A DNA stretch of 64,000 nucleotides from Pseudomaricurvus albidus. GTDB lineage: Bacteria > Pseudomonadota > Gammaproteobacteria > Pseudomonadales > Cellvibrionaceae. This document shows, piece after piece, positions 1-11,547 of this stretch (positions are counted from its first letter, which is position 1; each line of letters begins with the position of its first letter). The stretch spans positions 62,001-126,000 of the forward strand of contig NZ_JAHKRS010000009.1 of NCBI RefSeq assembly GCF_018863235.1, given 5' to 3'. Both the position numbers and the translations under genes were made by a program. The notes beneath the pieces are model-generated. The model made no database searches. It worked only from the letters and a program-made list of their open reading frames with translations, and was not told the DNA's origin.

Positions 1-2
1 TT

Positions 3-788
3 GATGTTGACAAAAATATCGTAGAGCGGCTGCTGAAAGAAACTGTTGACCGTGTATTTATCGCATTACACGGGCCTGGTGGCGAGGATGGACGTATCCA
101 GGCGTTGTTGGAGTTCATGGGATTGCCCTATACCGGCAGTGGTGTACAGGCTTCTTCCCTGGCCATGGATAAATGGCGAACCAAACAGATATTTACCGCC
201 GCTGGCATCTCGACTCCGGAGTATCGGAAATTGGATGCCGGGAATCTTGATCGTGTTGTCGCAGAGATCGGTGAGTCACTTATGGTGAAACCCGCACACG
301 AGGGTTCCAGTATTGGTATGTCAAAGGTGGCGAGTCGTGCAGAGCTGGATAGTGCGTATCAGGAAGCTGCAAAATTCGACAGCAGTGTCTTCGCTGAGCA
401 AGTCATTGAAGGTGCGGAATATACTGTGGCTGTTTTGAATGGTGAAGCTTTACCTGCTATTCGTCTGGAAACAGATCATCAGTTCTATGACTACAACGCC
501 AAATACATCGCCAATGACACCCGCTATTTGTGCCCCTGTGGTTTGTCAGATGTGGATGAGAAACGTCTGGCCAAGTTGTCTGTCGAGGCTTTTGAATCTC
601 TGGGGTGCAGCGGTTGGGGACGTGTCGACTTTATGGCAGATAAAGATGGCAATTTTTACACGCTTGAGGTGAATACTGTACCGGGCATGACGGATCATAG
701 CCTTGTGCCGATGGCAGCCAAGGCCAAAGGTTTAACGTTTGATGATCTTGTGATCACCATTTTAAAGCAAACCCAGATAGCGAGCTGA
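3..788 (+). CDS. ddlB: D-alanine-D-alanine ligase (5' partial)
   Basis: ATP-dependent ligase joining two D-alanines for the peptidoglycan pentapeptide, in the cytoplasm. The reading frame is open from the window edge, so the N-terminus is missing. The visible protein begins inside the N-terminal domain, with the ALHGPGGEDG segment followed by YTGSGV and MDK. Next come the ATP-grasp elements (VKPAHEGSSIGM, about residue 40 of the ORF that begins at the first internal Met) and the C-terminal metal/ATP site with EVNTVPGMT. It is followed after 7 nt by ftsQ, the usual dcw-cluster order (murC-ddlB-ftsQAZ). The ddlB assignment rests on that position; ddlA and ddlB are hard to separate by sequence alone. 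Confidence 0.96.
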   Translation, partial: DVDKNIVERLLKETVDRVFIALHGPGGEDGRIQALLEFMGLPYTGSGVQASSLAMDKWRTKQIFTAAGISTPEYRKLDAGNLDRVVAEIGESLMVKPAHEGSSIGMSKVASRAELDSAYQEAAKFDSSVFAEQVIEGAEYTVAVLNGEALPAIRLETDHQFYDYNAKYIANDTRYLCPCGLSDVDEKRLAKLSVEAFESLGCSGWGRVDFMADKDGNFYTLEVNTVPGMTDHSLVPMAAKAKGLTFDDLVITILKQTQIAS

Positions 789-795
789 TTACCGG

Positions 796-1647
796 ATGGC
801 CATAGTACGCAGCCAGAGCAATGTTCGTGAAGGTAGACAAACTGCCCAGCGAAACACTGCCGGAAAAAACCGGGCTGTGGGCGTACGTGGCGCAAGTCGT
901 ACTGGTAATAAAGCCGGTGGTGCTGCAGGAAAAAAAATACTTCGCTGGCTTGGTGTTTTAAGTGTTTTATCTATAGCGGCCTTGGGTTTCTATGGTGTAG
1001 GGCACTGGGTTTTAGGTCAGTTGGATCGCCCTGTGACCAGTGTGAAAATAAACGGTGAGTTCTCCCGTGTTTCGCAAAAAGTTGTAGCGGAGTCGGTGTA
1101 TGACTCTATGGCAGACAGTTTTATGAGACTGGATTTGAAAGAAATTCAGTTTCGTCTGGAAGAAAAACCCTGGATTGATCATGTTCGAGTGGCTCGCCGC
1201 TGGCCTGATCAGCTGGAAGTGACCGTTATTGAGCACAAGCCTATTGCCCGTTGGGGCGAAAGTGATGCTTTGAATCATCGGGGAGAGGTGATCCGTCTAA
1301 GCAATCAGGAGACGGATAAACAATTACTGAAGGGGTTGCCTCAGCTCAGCGGTGAGGAAGGTATGGAGCAGGAGATGATGGCTCAGTATCAGACATTGAA
1401 TAAAATGCTGGCCGAACATGGGATGTTGGTAAAACAGCTGGCCTGTAGTGCCGCAAAAAGCTGGACGATTACATTAAGTGATGGTGTTGTGGTCCGTATT
1501 GGTCGGGATGACATGATTGCGAAAATGGGGCGATTTTTGACCGTTTATAAATCTCAGCTGCAGACACGTTGGGCGGAGCTGAGCAGTGTAGATCTCAGGT
1601 ACTACAACGGTGTTGCTGTTCAGTGGCGTGAGCCAGCAAGTGCATAA
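796..1647 (+). CDS. ftsQ: Cell division protein FtsQ
   Basis: Bitopic inner-membrane divisome protein that links early and late division proteins through FtsB/FtsL. The 283 residues show a basic cytoplasmic N-terminus (about 1-50), one membrane segment (about 51-70, WLGVLSVLSIAALGFYG region), a POTRA domain starting with VTSVKINGEFSRVS and running through PWIDHVRVARRWPD, and the FtsQ beta domain. The length is normal for the family. It lies tightly behind ddlB and 114 nt ahead of ftsA. A promoter for ftsA may lie within this gene, as in other proteobacteria, but none was identified here. Confidence 0.96.
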   Translation: MAIVRSQSNVREGRQTAQRNTAGKNRAVGVRGASRTGNKAGGAAGKKILRWLGVLSVLSIAALGFYGVGHWVLGQLDRPVTSVKINGEFSRVSQKVVAESVYDSMADSFMRLDLKEIQFRLEEKPWIDHVRVARRWPDQLEVTVIEHKPIARWGESDALNHRGEVIRLSNQETDKQLLKGLPQLSGEEGMEQEMMAQYQTLNKMLAEHGMLVKQLACSAAKSWTITLSDGVVVRIGRDDMIAKMGRFLTVYKSQLQTRWAELSSVDLRYYNGVAVQWREPASA

Positions 1648-1761
1648 GCGGATTGAAGAAATGATAAAGCTGGAATTTATAACGAAGCATATGCTACACG
1701 GAAGCAGTTGCAGAAAAGATAACGACAACAGGGCAGTTCAGCCTAAAAGTGAGGTTGTGTA

Positions 1762-3003
1762 ATGGCAGCGGCAAATGAAAGTCGAATGGTTGTTGGCTTG
1801 GATATCGGCACTTCCAAAGTGGTTGCCATTGTTGGAGAACTGTCTACAGATGGTGAACTGGAGATTATTGGAATTGGTTCGCATCGATCTTCCGGCCTCA
1901 AGAAGGGGGTAGTCGTTAACATTGAGTCGACTGTGCAATCCATTCAGAGAGCAATCGAAGAAGCAGAGTTAATGGCAGGTTGCCAGATTCACTCTGTGTA
2001 TGCGGGTATCGCCGGTAGCCATATTCGCAGTCTGAATTCTCACGGTATTGTGGCGATCAAGGACCGTGAGGTGTTCAGTCAGGATTTGGATCGGGTTATC
2101 GATGCAGCTCAGGCTGTGGCTATTCCTGCGGATCAGAAGATTTTGCACATCCTGCCTCAGGAATACCTGATCGATGAACAGGAGGGCGTAAAAGAGCCAT
2201 TGGGTATGTCCGGTGTTCGTCTGGAAGCAAAAGTTCATCTGGTCACCTGTGCAGTTAATGCCGCCCAAAATATTGAAAAGTGTATCCGTCGTTGCGGACT
2301 GGAAGTTGAAGACATCATTCTGGAACAACTGGCATCGAGCTACTCCGTTCTGACCGAAGATGAAAAAGAGTTGGGCGTATGTATGGTTGATATCGGTGGT
2401 GGTACCACTGATATTGCGATCTTTACCGAGGGAGCCATCCGTCATACCGGTGTGATTCCTATTGCGGGTGATCAGGTTACCAATGACATTGCCATGGCGT
2501 TACGTACTCCTACGCCTCATGCAGAAGAAATTAAAATCAAATATGCCTGTGCTTTGGCCAAGTTGACCGGGCCTGACGAGACCATCAAGGTGCCCAGTGT
2601 CGGTGACCGTGAACCAAGAGATTTGTCCCGACAAGCTTTGGCAGAGGTGGTCGAACCACGTTATGACGAGCTGTTTACTCTGGTACAGGCGGAGTTGCGT
2701 CGCAGCGGATTTGAAGACCTGGTGGCTGCCGGCATCGTGTTGACTGGCGGAACATCAAAAATGGAAGGTGTTATTGAACTGGCTGAAGAAATTTTCCACA
2801 TGCCGGTACGCCTTGGAACACCACAGAACGTAAGGGGGTTGAGCGATATTGTTAATAATCCAATTTATTCAACCGGCGTTGGCCTTTTGCAGTATGCGAA
2901 GCGCCAACAAAATGAAGGTCGTGTCGCGCAGTATCCGGTAAAAACCGATAGCGGCAATAACTGGTGGGAGAAAGTGAAAACCTGGTTTCAGGGAAACTTT
3001 TAA
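1762..3003 (+). CDS. ftsA: Cell division protein FtsA
   Basis: Actin-like ATPase that tethers FtsZ to the membrane and recruits the divisome. The 413-residue length is typical. The N-terminal phosphate-binding motif (VGLDIGTSKV, about residues 11-20), the second phosphate motif MVDIGGGTTDIAIF and the adenosine motif GIVLTGGTSKMEG are all present. The C-terminus is an amphipathic membrane-targeting helix (WWEKVKTWFQGNF). The ATG follows a GTGAGG-like sequence (AAGTGAGG) about 8 nt upstream. It is the middle gene of ftsQ-ftsA-ftsZ. Confidence 0.98.
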   Translation: MAAANESRMVVGLDIGTSKVVAIVGELSTDGELEIIGIGSHRSSGLKKGVVVNIESTVQSIQRAIEEAELMAGCQIHSVYAGIAGSHIRSLNSHGIVAIKDREVFSQDLDRVIDAAQAVAIPADQKILHILPQEYLIDEQEGVKEPLGMSGVRLEAKVHLVTCAVNAAQNIEKCIRRCGLEVEDIILEQLASSYSVLTEDEKELGVCMVDIGGGTTDIAIFTEGAIRHTGVIPIAGDQVTNDIAMALRTPTPHAEEIKIKYACALAKLTGPDETIKVPSVGDREPRDLSRQALAEVVEPRYDELFTLVQAELRRSGFEDLVAAGIVLTGGTSKMEGVIELAEEIFHMPVRLGTPQNVRGLSDIVNNPIYSTGVGLLQYAKRQQNEGRVAQYPVKTDSGNNWWEKVKTWFQGNF

Positions 3004-3103
3004 CAGTGATGTTAAACCATTTGTATCAGTAGACTTTTAGCAACAAAACTTAATCAAGTGTTAGTGAAATCAATTTAGTTTGTCAGGGAAAAGGGGAAAA
3101 ACC

Positions 3104-4273
3104 ATGTCAAAGTTCGAACTAGTCGATAGCGTACCTTCTAATGCAGTCATTAAAGTAGTTGGTGTCGGTGGTGGTGGTGGTAACGCTGTCAAACACATGA
3201 TCTCCAATGACGTAGAAGGTGTAGAATTTATTTGTGCCAACACCGATGCACAGGCTCTGAAAGACGTTGAAGCACGCACTGTGCTGCAGCTTGGTAATGC
3301 GATTACCAAAGGCCTGGGCGCGGGTGCAAACCCGGAGGTTGGTCGTGAAGCAGCGATGGAGGATCGTGAGCGCATTGCAGAAGTTCTGGAAGGTGCTGAT
3401 ATGGTCTTTATTACTGCCGGTATGGGTGGTGGTACTGGTACCGGCGGTGCACCAGTTGTTGCCGAAGTGGCAAAAGAGCTGGGGATTCTGACCGTTGCTG
3501 TAGTGACCAAACCATTTCCTTTCGAAGGTAAAAAACGTCTGGCAATTGCCGAGGCCGGTATTCGTGAGCTGCAGGAACGTGTTGACTCATTGATTACAAT
3601 TCCTAATGAAAAACTCCTGGCAGTACTGGGGAAAACCACCACATTGCTGGATGCCTTCAAGGCGGCAAATGATGTGCTGCTGGGTGCGGTTCAGGGTATT
3701 GCCGATCTGATTATGCGCCCTGGTATGATTAACGTTGACTTTGCTGACGTACGCACTGTTATGTCTGAAATGGGTATGGCCATGATGGGTACCGGTATCG
3801 CTCAGGGTGAGAACCGTGCCCGTGAAGCTGCCGAAGCTGCTATCCGCAGTCCTTTGCTGGAAGATATTAACCTGCAGGGTGCGCGCGGTATTCTGGTTAA
3901 CATTACTGCCGGTCTGGATCTGTCTCTGGGCGAGTTCTCTGAAGTTGGTGATACCGTTGAAGAGTTCGCATCAGAAGGTGCCACAGTTGTTGTCGGTACA
4001 GTAATTGATCCGGAAATGAGTGATGAGCTGCGAGTGACGGTTGTCGCAACCGGTTTGGGTGAGCCTGTGGCAGCGGTAAAACCAGAGCCTACCAAAGTAG
4101 TTGTAGACAATACCCGTCGCAGTGGCGGACAGCCAGATTACGCGGCACTGGATCGTCCTACTGTAATGCGTAATCAACCCACACAGCGCGGATCAGCAGT
4201 GCAAAAGCCAATGGAAGAAAAGGATATGGAATATCTGGATATTCCTGCATTCCTTCGTCGCCAGGCAGACTAG
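3104..4273 (+). CDS. ftsZ: Cell division GTPase FtsZ
   Basis: Tubulin-like GTPase that forms the division ring. I chose the ATG at 3104 (389 residues, MSKFELVDS) because a purine-rich AAGGGGAAAA lies just upstream. A TTG 24 nt earlier would only add residues not typical of the family. The tubulin signature GGGTGTG is at residues 108-114, and the T7-loop region and the C-terminal FtsA/ZipA-binding peptide ([11 protein letters not shown]) are intact. A Pro/Gln/Arg-rich linker separates the GTPase core from the C-terminal peptide. The stop codon lies inside a perfect hairpin (4261-4285). Confidence 0.98.
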   Translation: MSKFELVDSVPSNAVIKVVGVGGGGGNAVKHMISNDVEGVEFICANTDAQALKDVEARTVLQLGNAITKGLGAGANPEVGREAAMEDRERIAEVLEGADMVFITAGMGGGTGTGGAPVVAEVAKELGILTVAVVTKPFPFEGKKRLAIAEAGIRELQERVDSLITIPNEKLLAVLGKTTTLLDAFKAANDVLLGAVQGIADLIMRPGMINVDFADVRTVMSEMGMAMMGTGIAQGENRAREAAEAAIRSPLLEDINLQGARGILVNITAGLDLSLGEFSEVGDTVEEFASEGATVVVGTVIDPEMSDELRVTVVATGLGEPVAAVKPEPTKVVVDNTRRSGGQPDYAALDRPTVMRNQPTQRGSAVQKPMEEKDMEYLDIPAFLRRQAD

Positions 4274-4285
4274 GAGTCTGCCTGG
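4261..4285 (+). repeat. Perfect hairpin across the ftsZ stop codon
   Basis: CCAGGCAGACT (4261-4271) and AGTCTGCCTGG (4275-4285) form an 11-bp perfect stem with a 3-nt loop. The TAG stop straddles the end of the left arm and the loop. No T-run follows, so it is not a classical intrinsic terminator. An mRNA 3'-end stabiliser or a Rho-linked structure is possible. Confidence 0.75.
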
Positions 4286-4850
4286 GCAGTGAACTGTTTA
4301 TATAGGTCAAGTTGTGTATAGACAGTGAACTCTGTTGTGGCAGGCAGGGTCTCTACTGGAAATGGTTCGATTTTGAGACTTAAGGCTTTTGGTATCCGAA
4401 AGGCTCAATCAATAGATACCAAGCAGCATCGGTGAACAGTGAATGTACGACTGCTGTAACCGGGTTTGAGTACGGCCTTGCGATTGTTGTATCGCGTTTG
4501 TGTCCGTTGAGGCACTAACGCACAGTTCGTAAGCCGTTATAGGGCCAGGTTGCCAGTAGAGTAGCCTTTGTTGAGTGTTTGAAAATTGGTCTGCAATATT
4601 GCCAAAGTTAATAATGAATCATGAGAAGTCATTTATTGGTAATGAGCAGCTTGTTAATAGATTTAAATGAGTTCAGGCAGTTTGCGCTTTTGCACCCGTC
4701 GGTTTGGGTCTTTTCGCGGACGCTGTGCCCCCTCACAGAGCAAGGAAGCGAGTCTGAGCCCAGTTAAAAAGTTATAAGTTGTTGGTTTATAGGTACTAAC
4801 TTTGGTAATATTGTTCGATTAACTGCTCCATACTTTGGTAATACACATCA
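4274..4850. other. 577-nt ftsZ-lpxC intergenic region
   Basis: No convincing coding sequence on either strand. It contains the distal arm of the ftsZ hairpin and a pair of 12-bp direct repeats immediately before lpxC (separate entry). The stretch around 4700-4770 has short hairpin-forming GC-rich words, but no clear terminator or RNA gene was recognised. It is presumably the lpxC promoter region. Confidence 0.6.
4799..4843 (+). promoter_or_regulatory. Twin 12-bp direct repeats upstream of lpxC
   Basis: ACTTTGGTAATA occurs at 4799-4810 and again at 4832-4843. The copies start 33 bp apart, about three helical turns, and the second ends 7 nt before the lpxC ATG. The spacing on one DNA face suggests an operator or two overlapping promoter/leader elements. 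No regulator is known from this sequence. Confidence 0.45.
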
Positions 4851-5762
4851 ATGATTAGACAGCGTACGCTTAAAAATGCTATTCGAGCCACCGGTGTAGG
4901 CCTTCATACAGGTGAGAAAATCTACCTGACATTACTGCCTGCCCCAGTAGATACCGGAATTGTATTTCGCCGTGTGGATTTGGACCCTGTGGTCGAAATT
5001 CAGGCTAAAGCTGAAAATGTGGGTGACACGACCCTGTCCACAACCCTGGTGAAAGGTGATGTGCGGGTTTCCACTGTTGAGCATCTGCTATCAGCGATTG
5101 CCGGTATGGGTATTGATAACGCCATCGTTGAGGTGAGTGCTGCAGAAGTTCCGATTATGGATGGCAGCGCCGGTCCGTTTGTTTTCCTGATTCAGTCAGC
5201 TGGTATCGAGGAGCAGGCGGCAGCGAAGAAGTTTATTCGTATCAAGCGTCCGGTGGTTGTGGAAGATGGCGATAAAGTAGCCAGTTTCCTGCCATTTGAT
5301 GGTTTTAAGGTTTCTTTTTCCATCGATTTTGATCACCCTGTGTTCAAAGGGCGTACACTCGATGCGTCAGTCGATTTCTCAAGTACTTCTTTTGTGAAAG
5401 AGGTCAGTCGTGCCCGTACCTTCGGGTTTATGCACGAAATCGAATATTTGCGTTCAAAAGGGCTGGCCAAGGGCGGTAGTGTGGATAACGCTATTGTTGT
5501 GGATGAGTACCGAATTCTGAACGAAGATGGCTTGCGCTACGAAGACGAGTTCGTAAAACACAAGATTCTGGACGCCATCGGTGATTTGTACCTCTTGGGT
5601 AATAGCCTGATTGGCGAATTTAAGGCCCATAAGTCTGGTCACGCCTTGAATAACAAGTCGTTACGTCAGTTGATCGCTCAGGAAGACGCTTGGGAAGTGG
5701 TGACTTTTGAAGACGAAAGTAAGGCACCTATTTCCTACGTTAAGCCAGTGTTGGCGGTCTGA
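4851..5762 (+). CDS. lpxC: UDP-3-O-acyl-N-acetylglucosamine deacetylase
   Basis: Zinc deacetylase for the committed step of lipid A synthesis, acting in the cytoplasm. The 303 residues match the family. The zinc site is visible: [12 protein letters not shown] (His of the first ligand motif) and [10 protein letters not shown] (HKxxD, the other ligands). The signature MDGSAGPF is present, and the N-terminus ([19 protein letters not shown]) is canonical. The ribosome-binding site is weak; the repeated ACTTTGGTAATA lies just upstream instead. Its place after ftsZ is the usual gammaproteobacterial arrangement. Proteolytic control by FtsH is known in enterobacteria but cannot be inferred here. Confidence 0.98.
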   Translation: MIRQRTLKNAIRATGVGLHTGEKIYLTLLPAPVDTGIVFRRVDLDPVVEIQAKAENVGDTTLSTTLVKGDVRVSTVEHLLSAIAGMGIDNAIVEVSAAEVPIMDGSAGPFVFLIQSAGIEEQAAAKKFIRIKRPVVVEDGDKVASFLPFDGFKVSFSIDFDHPVFKGRTLDASVDFSSTSFVKEVSRARTFGFMHEIEYLRSKGLAKGGSVDNAIVVDEYRILNEDGLRYEDEFVKHKILDAIGDLYLLGNSLIGEFKAHKSGHALNNKSLRQLIAQEDAWEVVTFEDESKAPISYVKPVLAV

Positions 5763-6240
5763 TCAGGCCAGCTTGCTCTGGATTTGGTCCATGCGGCCAA
5801 AAGAGAATTCCCAAGGCGGTATTTGTTAAGCTCTCTGGAGTCCTTTGTCGGGCTCCAGAGTCATTCTTGTCCCTCTTGCCCCCGCCTTTTTCCTGAATGC
5901 CCCTGTTTCTGGGTGTCTACCCCCATTTTTGATTCCAATAAGTATTGGTAATTCCTTATTTTATATGCCATATTGGCCGGCACGCTATCTTGTAGTTTGC
6001 CGGTTTTATGCTACCTGAAGGTTCAGTTTCGCCGGTATTGGCCGCTAACCTTACAACGATTGTCTTGGCTAAAGACGATCGTGATCTCGGTAAAGGTAGT
6101 GGGCTAACTTAGGTGGCCTGGAATGGATGCCAAAACAACAATAAGGACCTTATATCTTTAGGGCGCCAGTGTGCGTATTTGCTTATTTGATTTGAAATAA
6201 GCCATTGTCTGAATTTTTTGACAAAGCGGGACCCAGCACA
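5763..6240. other. 478-nt lpxC-M23 peptidase intergenic region
   Basis: No credible ORF. It holds a hairpin at 5833-5860 likely to end the lpxC transcript (separate entry). A perfect 8-bp stem at 6181-6202 (GCTTATTT / AAATAAGC, 6-nt loop) lies immediately before a TTG at 6205. AT-rich sequence around 5935-5975 may contain the promoter of the downstream gene, but no clean -35/-10 pair was found. Confidence 0.5.
5833..5875 (+). terminator. Possible terminator after lpxC
   Basis: CTCTGGAG (5833-5840) pairs with CTCCAGAG (5853-5860). The stem extends inward by up to three more pairs, including one G-T wobble. Only a loose pyrimidine-rich tract follows, so termination efficiency is uncertain. Confidence 0.4.
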
Positions 6241-7173
6241 GTGAAAATCATTGTCGTCAGCAAACATCATGGTCGAACACGAAGCTTTACCCTGGGTGGG
6301 TGGACTCGTGCGCTTTTGTCCGTGTGTTTATTGGGTATTCCCGTTGGACTGGGTGTTTGGGTCAATCAAGAACTCAATCACAGTGAAGGCGCTGACCTGT
6401 TTACCGGCGATTCTGCCCGAGCCTGGAGCGAAGCCCTTGCTAACCAGGAAGACGAAATAAAAGAGACCCGACAGCACGCTCAGGAGCAGTTGTCTGCATT
6501 GACGTTGCGAATGGCGGAGCTGCAGGCGCGATTGCTGCGGTTGGATGCTCTGGGTGAACGGTTGACCAATATCGCCAAGTTGGATCAGGGTGAATTTGAT
6601 TTCAGTCAGCCTCCGGCCCTCGGTGGGCCGGAAAGTGCGGCTCTGGGCGAGGCATTTGAGCCGCCTGAATTCATTCAGGTAATTGATCAGCTGACCGATC
6701 AAATTGCCAACCGCGAACAACAGCTGGATACTCTCGAAGCCCTGTTGGCCAAGCGCAAAATCCAGCGGGATGTCTTTATTGCAGGGCGACCGATCAAGAA
6801 AGGGTGGATGTCATCCCGCTATGGTCGCCGAACTGATCCCTTTAGCGGGCATATCGCCTGGCACAATGGTTTGGATTTCGCCGGCAAACAAGGCTCGGAC
6901 GTGATTTCTGTGGCTGCAGGCGTTGTGACCTGGGCCAGTGAGCGCCATGGGTATGGCAAGTTGGTCGAGATCAATCACGGCAATGGCTACACTACGCGTT
7001 ATGGCCATAGTGCTGACATCCTGGTGAATGTGGGTGATGTGGTCAAAAAAGGCCAGGTTGTTGCTTTGATGGGCTCTACCGGGCGTTCCACCGGTCCTCA
7101 TGTTCACTTTGAAGTTTACAAGCATGGTCGCGCTGTCGATCCTGCTGCCTATATTCATCGAACAATCCGCTAA
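6241..7173 (+). CDS. M23 family metallopeptidase (membrane-anchored)
   Basis: Probable periplasmic murein endopeptidase of the LytM/M23 family. A membrane segment (about residues 20-40) is followed by a coiled coil (about 60-180), then the catalytic domain. That domain has HNGLD (HxxxD zinc ligands) and GPHVHFEV (HxH), so it should be active. The start is uncertain. GTG 6241 gives 310 residues beginning MKIIVVSKHHGRTRS, which looks like family N-termini. TTG 6205 would add 12 residues but sits 2 nt after a perfect hairpin. Placement between lpxC and secA is common in this group; the exact substrate is unknown. Confidence 0.9.
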   Translation: MKIIVVSKHHGRTRSFTLGGWTRALLSVCLLGIPVGLGVWVNQELNHSEGADLFTGDSARAWSEALANQEDEIKETRQHAQEQLSALTLRMAELQARLLRLDALGERLTNIAKLDQGEFDFSQPPALGGPESAALGEAFEPPEFIQVIDQLTDQIANREQQLDTLEALLAKRKIQRDVFIAGRPIKKGWMSSRYGRRTDPFSGHIAWHNGLDFAGKQGSDVISVAAGVVTWASERHGYGKLVEINHGNGYTTRYGHSADILVNVGDVVKKGQVVALMGSTGRSTGPHVHFEVYKHGRAVDPAAYIHRTIR

Positions 7174-7460
7174 TTCCTATCTTTTGCTTGCTTCCGCAAG
7201 CACCTTTCGGTTTACTTGTGCCTTTTGCGCGCAGAGCGCCTTTGGCGCATACATCAACATTTCTGTGTTTGAATTTGACTGCCAGATTAACCCGGCAGGT
7301 TTTGTAACTTAGCAAAGACAGTTTCACTGACTTTGGTGAAGTGGTTAGGCGAAAGCCTGGACTTTGAGCGTAAGTGTTTGACGCAGCTCCACTTTTTTAA
7401 TTACTCCTATTCAGACGTCAGCGACGTGCAGCAAACAGTTTAAAAAATTCGGTATTACTC
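7174..7460. other. 287-nt M23 peptidase-secA intergenic region
   Basis: It contains a short hairpin just after the peptidase stop (GCTTGC/GCAAGC, 7186-7201) and a second weak stem around CTGCC/GGCAG near 7280-7300. No arrest-peptide gene comparable to SecM was recognised ahead of secA. The secA ribosome-binding site itself is weak. Confidence 0.4.
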
Positions 7461-10208
<2,748 letters not shown>

Positions 10209-10308
10209 TTTTCGCTCAGGGCAGACACATTTATTCGAATGACAGGCTTCGCAAATCGGTTGTCTTTTATCGATTGACAGCCTCTCAGCGATTGAACAGG
10301 TAACGAAT

Positions 10309-11529
10309 ATGGCAGTGGGTCATTACCCTTTTCCTCAAATGGTTGCAGTTCCCGGTGTGCAATGGGGGACGGCAAGTGCAGGTATTAAAACGCCGGGGCG
10401 AATTGATCTGGTGGTTATGGGGCTGGCAGAAGGCAGTCGTGTTGCTGGAGTCTTCACCAAGAATGCTTTTTGTGCAGCTCCGGTGACTGTATCGAAAGAA
10501 CATCTCGCCGCCGGAAATATTCGTTATCTGATTACCAACTCAGGTAATGCGAATGCCTGTACCGGTGCAGAGGGGATGTCCGATGCGCGTCTGACTTGTA
10601 ACAAGCTGGCAGAAGCGGCTGGTGTTAAAGGTCAGCAGGTGTTGCCGTTCTCAACCGGGGTTATTGGTGAGCGTCTGCCAATGGCCAGATTGCTGGCGGC
10701 TTTGCCCCAGGCTCTGAATAATCTTGCCGATGATGGCTGGGCTGAGGCTGCCAAGGGTATTATGACCACGGATACCCGACCGAAAGGCGCGACAGTCCAG
10801 TTTGAGTTCGAAGGTGAAACCATTATTGTCAGCGGAATTGCCAAAGGCTCTGGCATGATCAAGCCCAACATGGCAACCATGCTGGCGTATGTTGCGACCA
10901 ATGCCAAAGTGAGCCAGCCTCTGCTGGATCAGTTGGCGAAAAAGGCTTCTGATCAGTCGTTTAACCGAATTACGGTGGATGGTGACACCTCGACAAACGA
11001 TTCGTGCATGTTGATCGCTACCGGGCAAACCAGTCTGCCGGAAGTCGACAACACCCAAGGTGAGCTATTCGCCAAGCTGTATAACGCGGTAGTCTCCGTT
11101 CATATTCAATTGGCGCAAAGCATCATCAGTGATGGTGAGGGTGCGACCAAATTCGTCACTGTCCAAGTGGAAGGCGCAACCACCAAGCCGGAAGCCCTGC
11201 AGGTGGCCTACGCTGTGGCTCAGTCCCCGCTGGTTAAGACCGCTCTGTTTGCCTCTGACCCGAACTGGGGCCGTATTGTGGCAGCTATTGGTTATGCCGG
11301 TGTAGAAGACCTGAAAGCTGAAGCCGTCAAGGTGTGGCTCGGTGATGTACTGATTGTCGAAAATGGCGGCCGGGCAATTACCTATACCGAAGAGCAAGGC
11401 CAGGTGGTCATGGATCGTGAAGAGATTATGATCCGTATCGATTTGGGCCGCGGCAGTTCCAAGGAGCGTGTCTGGACTACCGATCTCTCCAACGATTACA
11501 TCAAGATCAATGCGGAGTACCGCAGCTAG
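10309..11529 (+). CDS. argJ: Bifunctional ornithine acetyltransferase / N-acetylglutamate synthase
   Basis: Recycles acetyl groups in arginine synthesis by moving acetate from N-acetylornithine to glutamate; many members also use acetyl-CoA. The 406 residues match ArgJ. The self-cleavage site is visible in KGSGMIKPNMATMLAYV, where the proenzyme is cut before the nucleophilic Thr of MATML. The C-terminal DPNWGRI motif is also present. Whether the enzyme is mono- or bifunctional cannot be read from sequence. It lies 19 nt ahead of the Nudix gene, probably co-transcribed. Confidence 0.96.
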   Translation: MAVGHYPFPQMVAVPGVQWGTASAGIKTPGRIDLVVMGLAEGSRVAGVFTKNAFCAAPVTVSKEHLAAGNIRYLITNSGNANACTGAEGMSDARLTCNKLAEAAGVKGQQVLPFSTGVIGERLPMARLLAALPQALNNLADDGWAEAAKGIMTTDTRPKGATVQFEFEGETIIVSGIAKGSGMIKPNMATMLAYVATNAKVSQPLLDQLAKKASDQSFNRITVDGDTSTNDSCMLIATGQTSLPEVDNTQGELFAKLYNAVVSVHIQLAQSIISDGEGATKFVTVQVEGATTKPEALQVAYAVAQSPLVKTALFASDPNWGRIVAAIGYAGVEDLKAEAVKVWLGDVLIVENGGRAITYTEEQGQVVMDREEIMIRIDLGRGSSKERVWTTDLSNDYIKINAEYRS

Positions 11530-11547
11530 TCCCTGACTCATTGACGT

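Noticed and set aside
7100-7312. Signal-peptide-like 70-codon frame before secA, considered as a SecM-type arrest peptide
   Set aside because: It begins inside the M23 gene, has no arrest motif such as RAGP or RAPP at its end, and no convincing ribosome-binding site.
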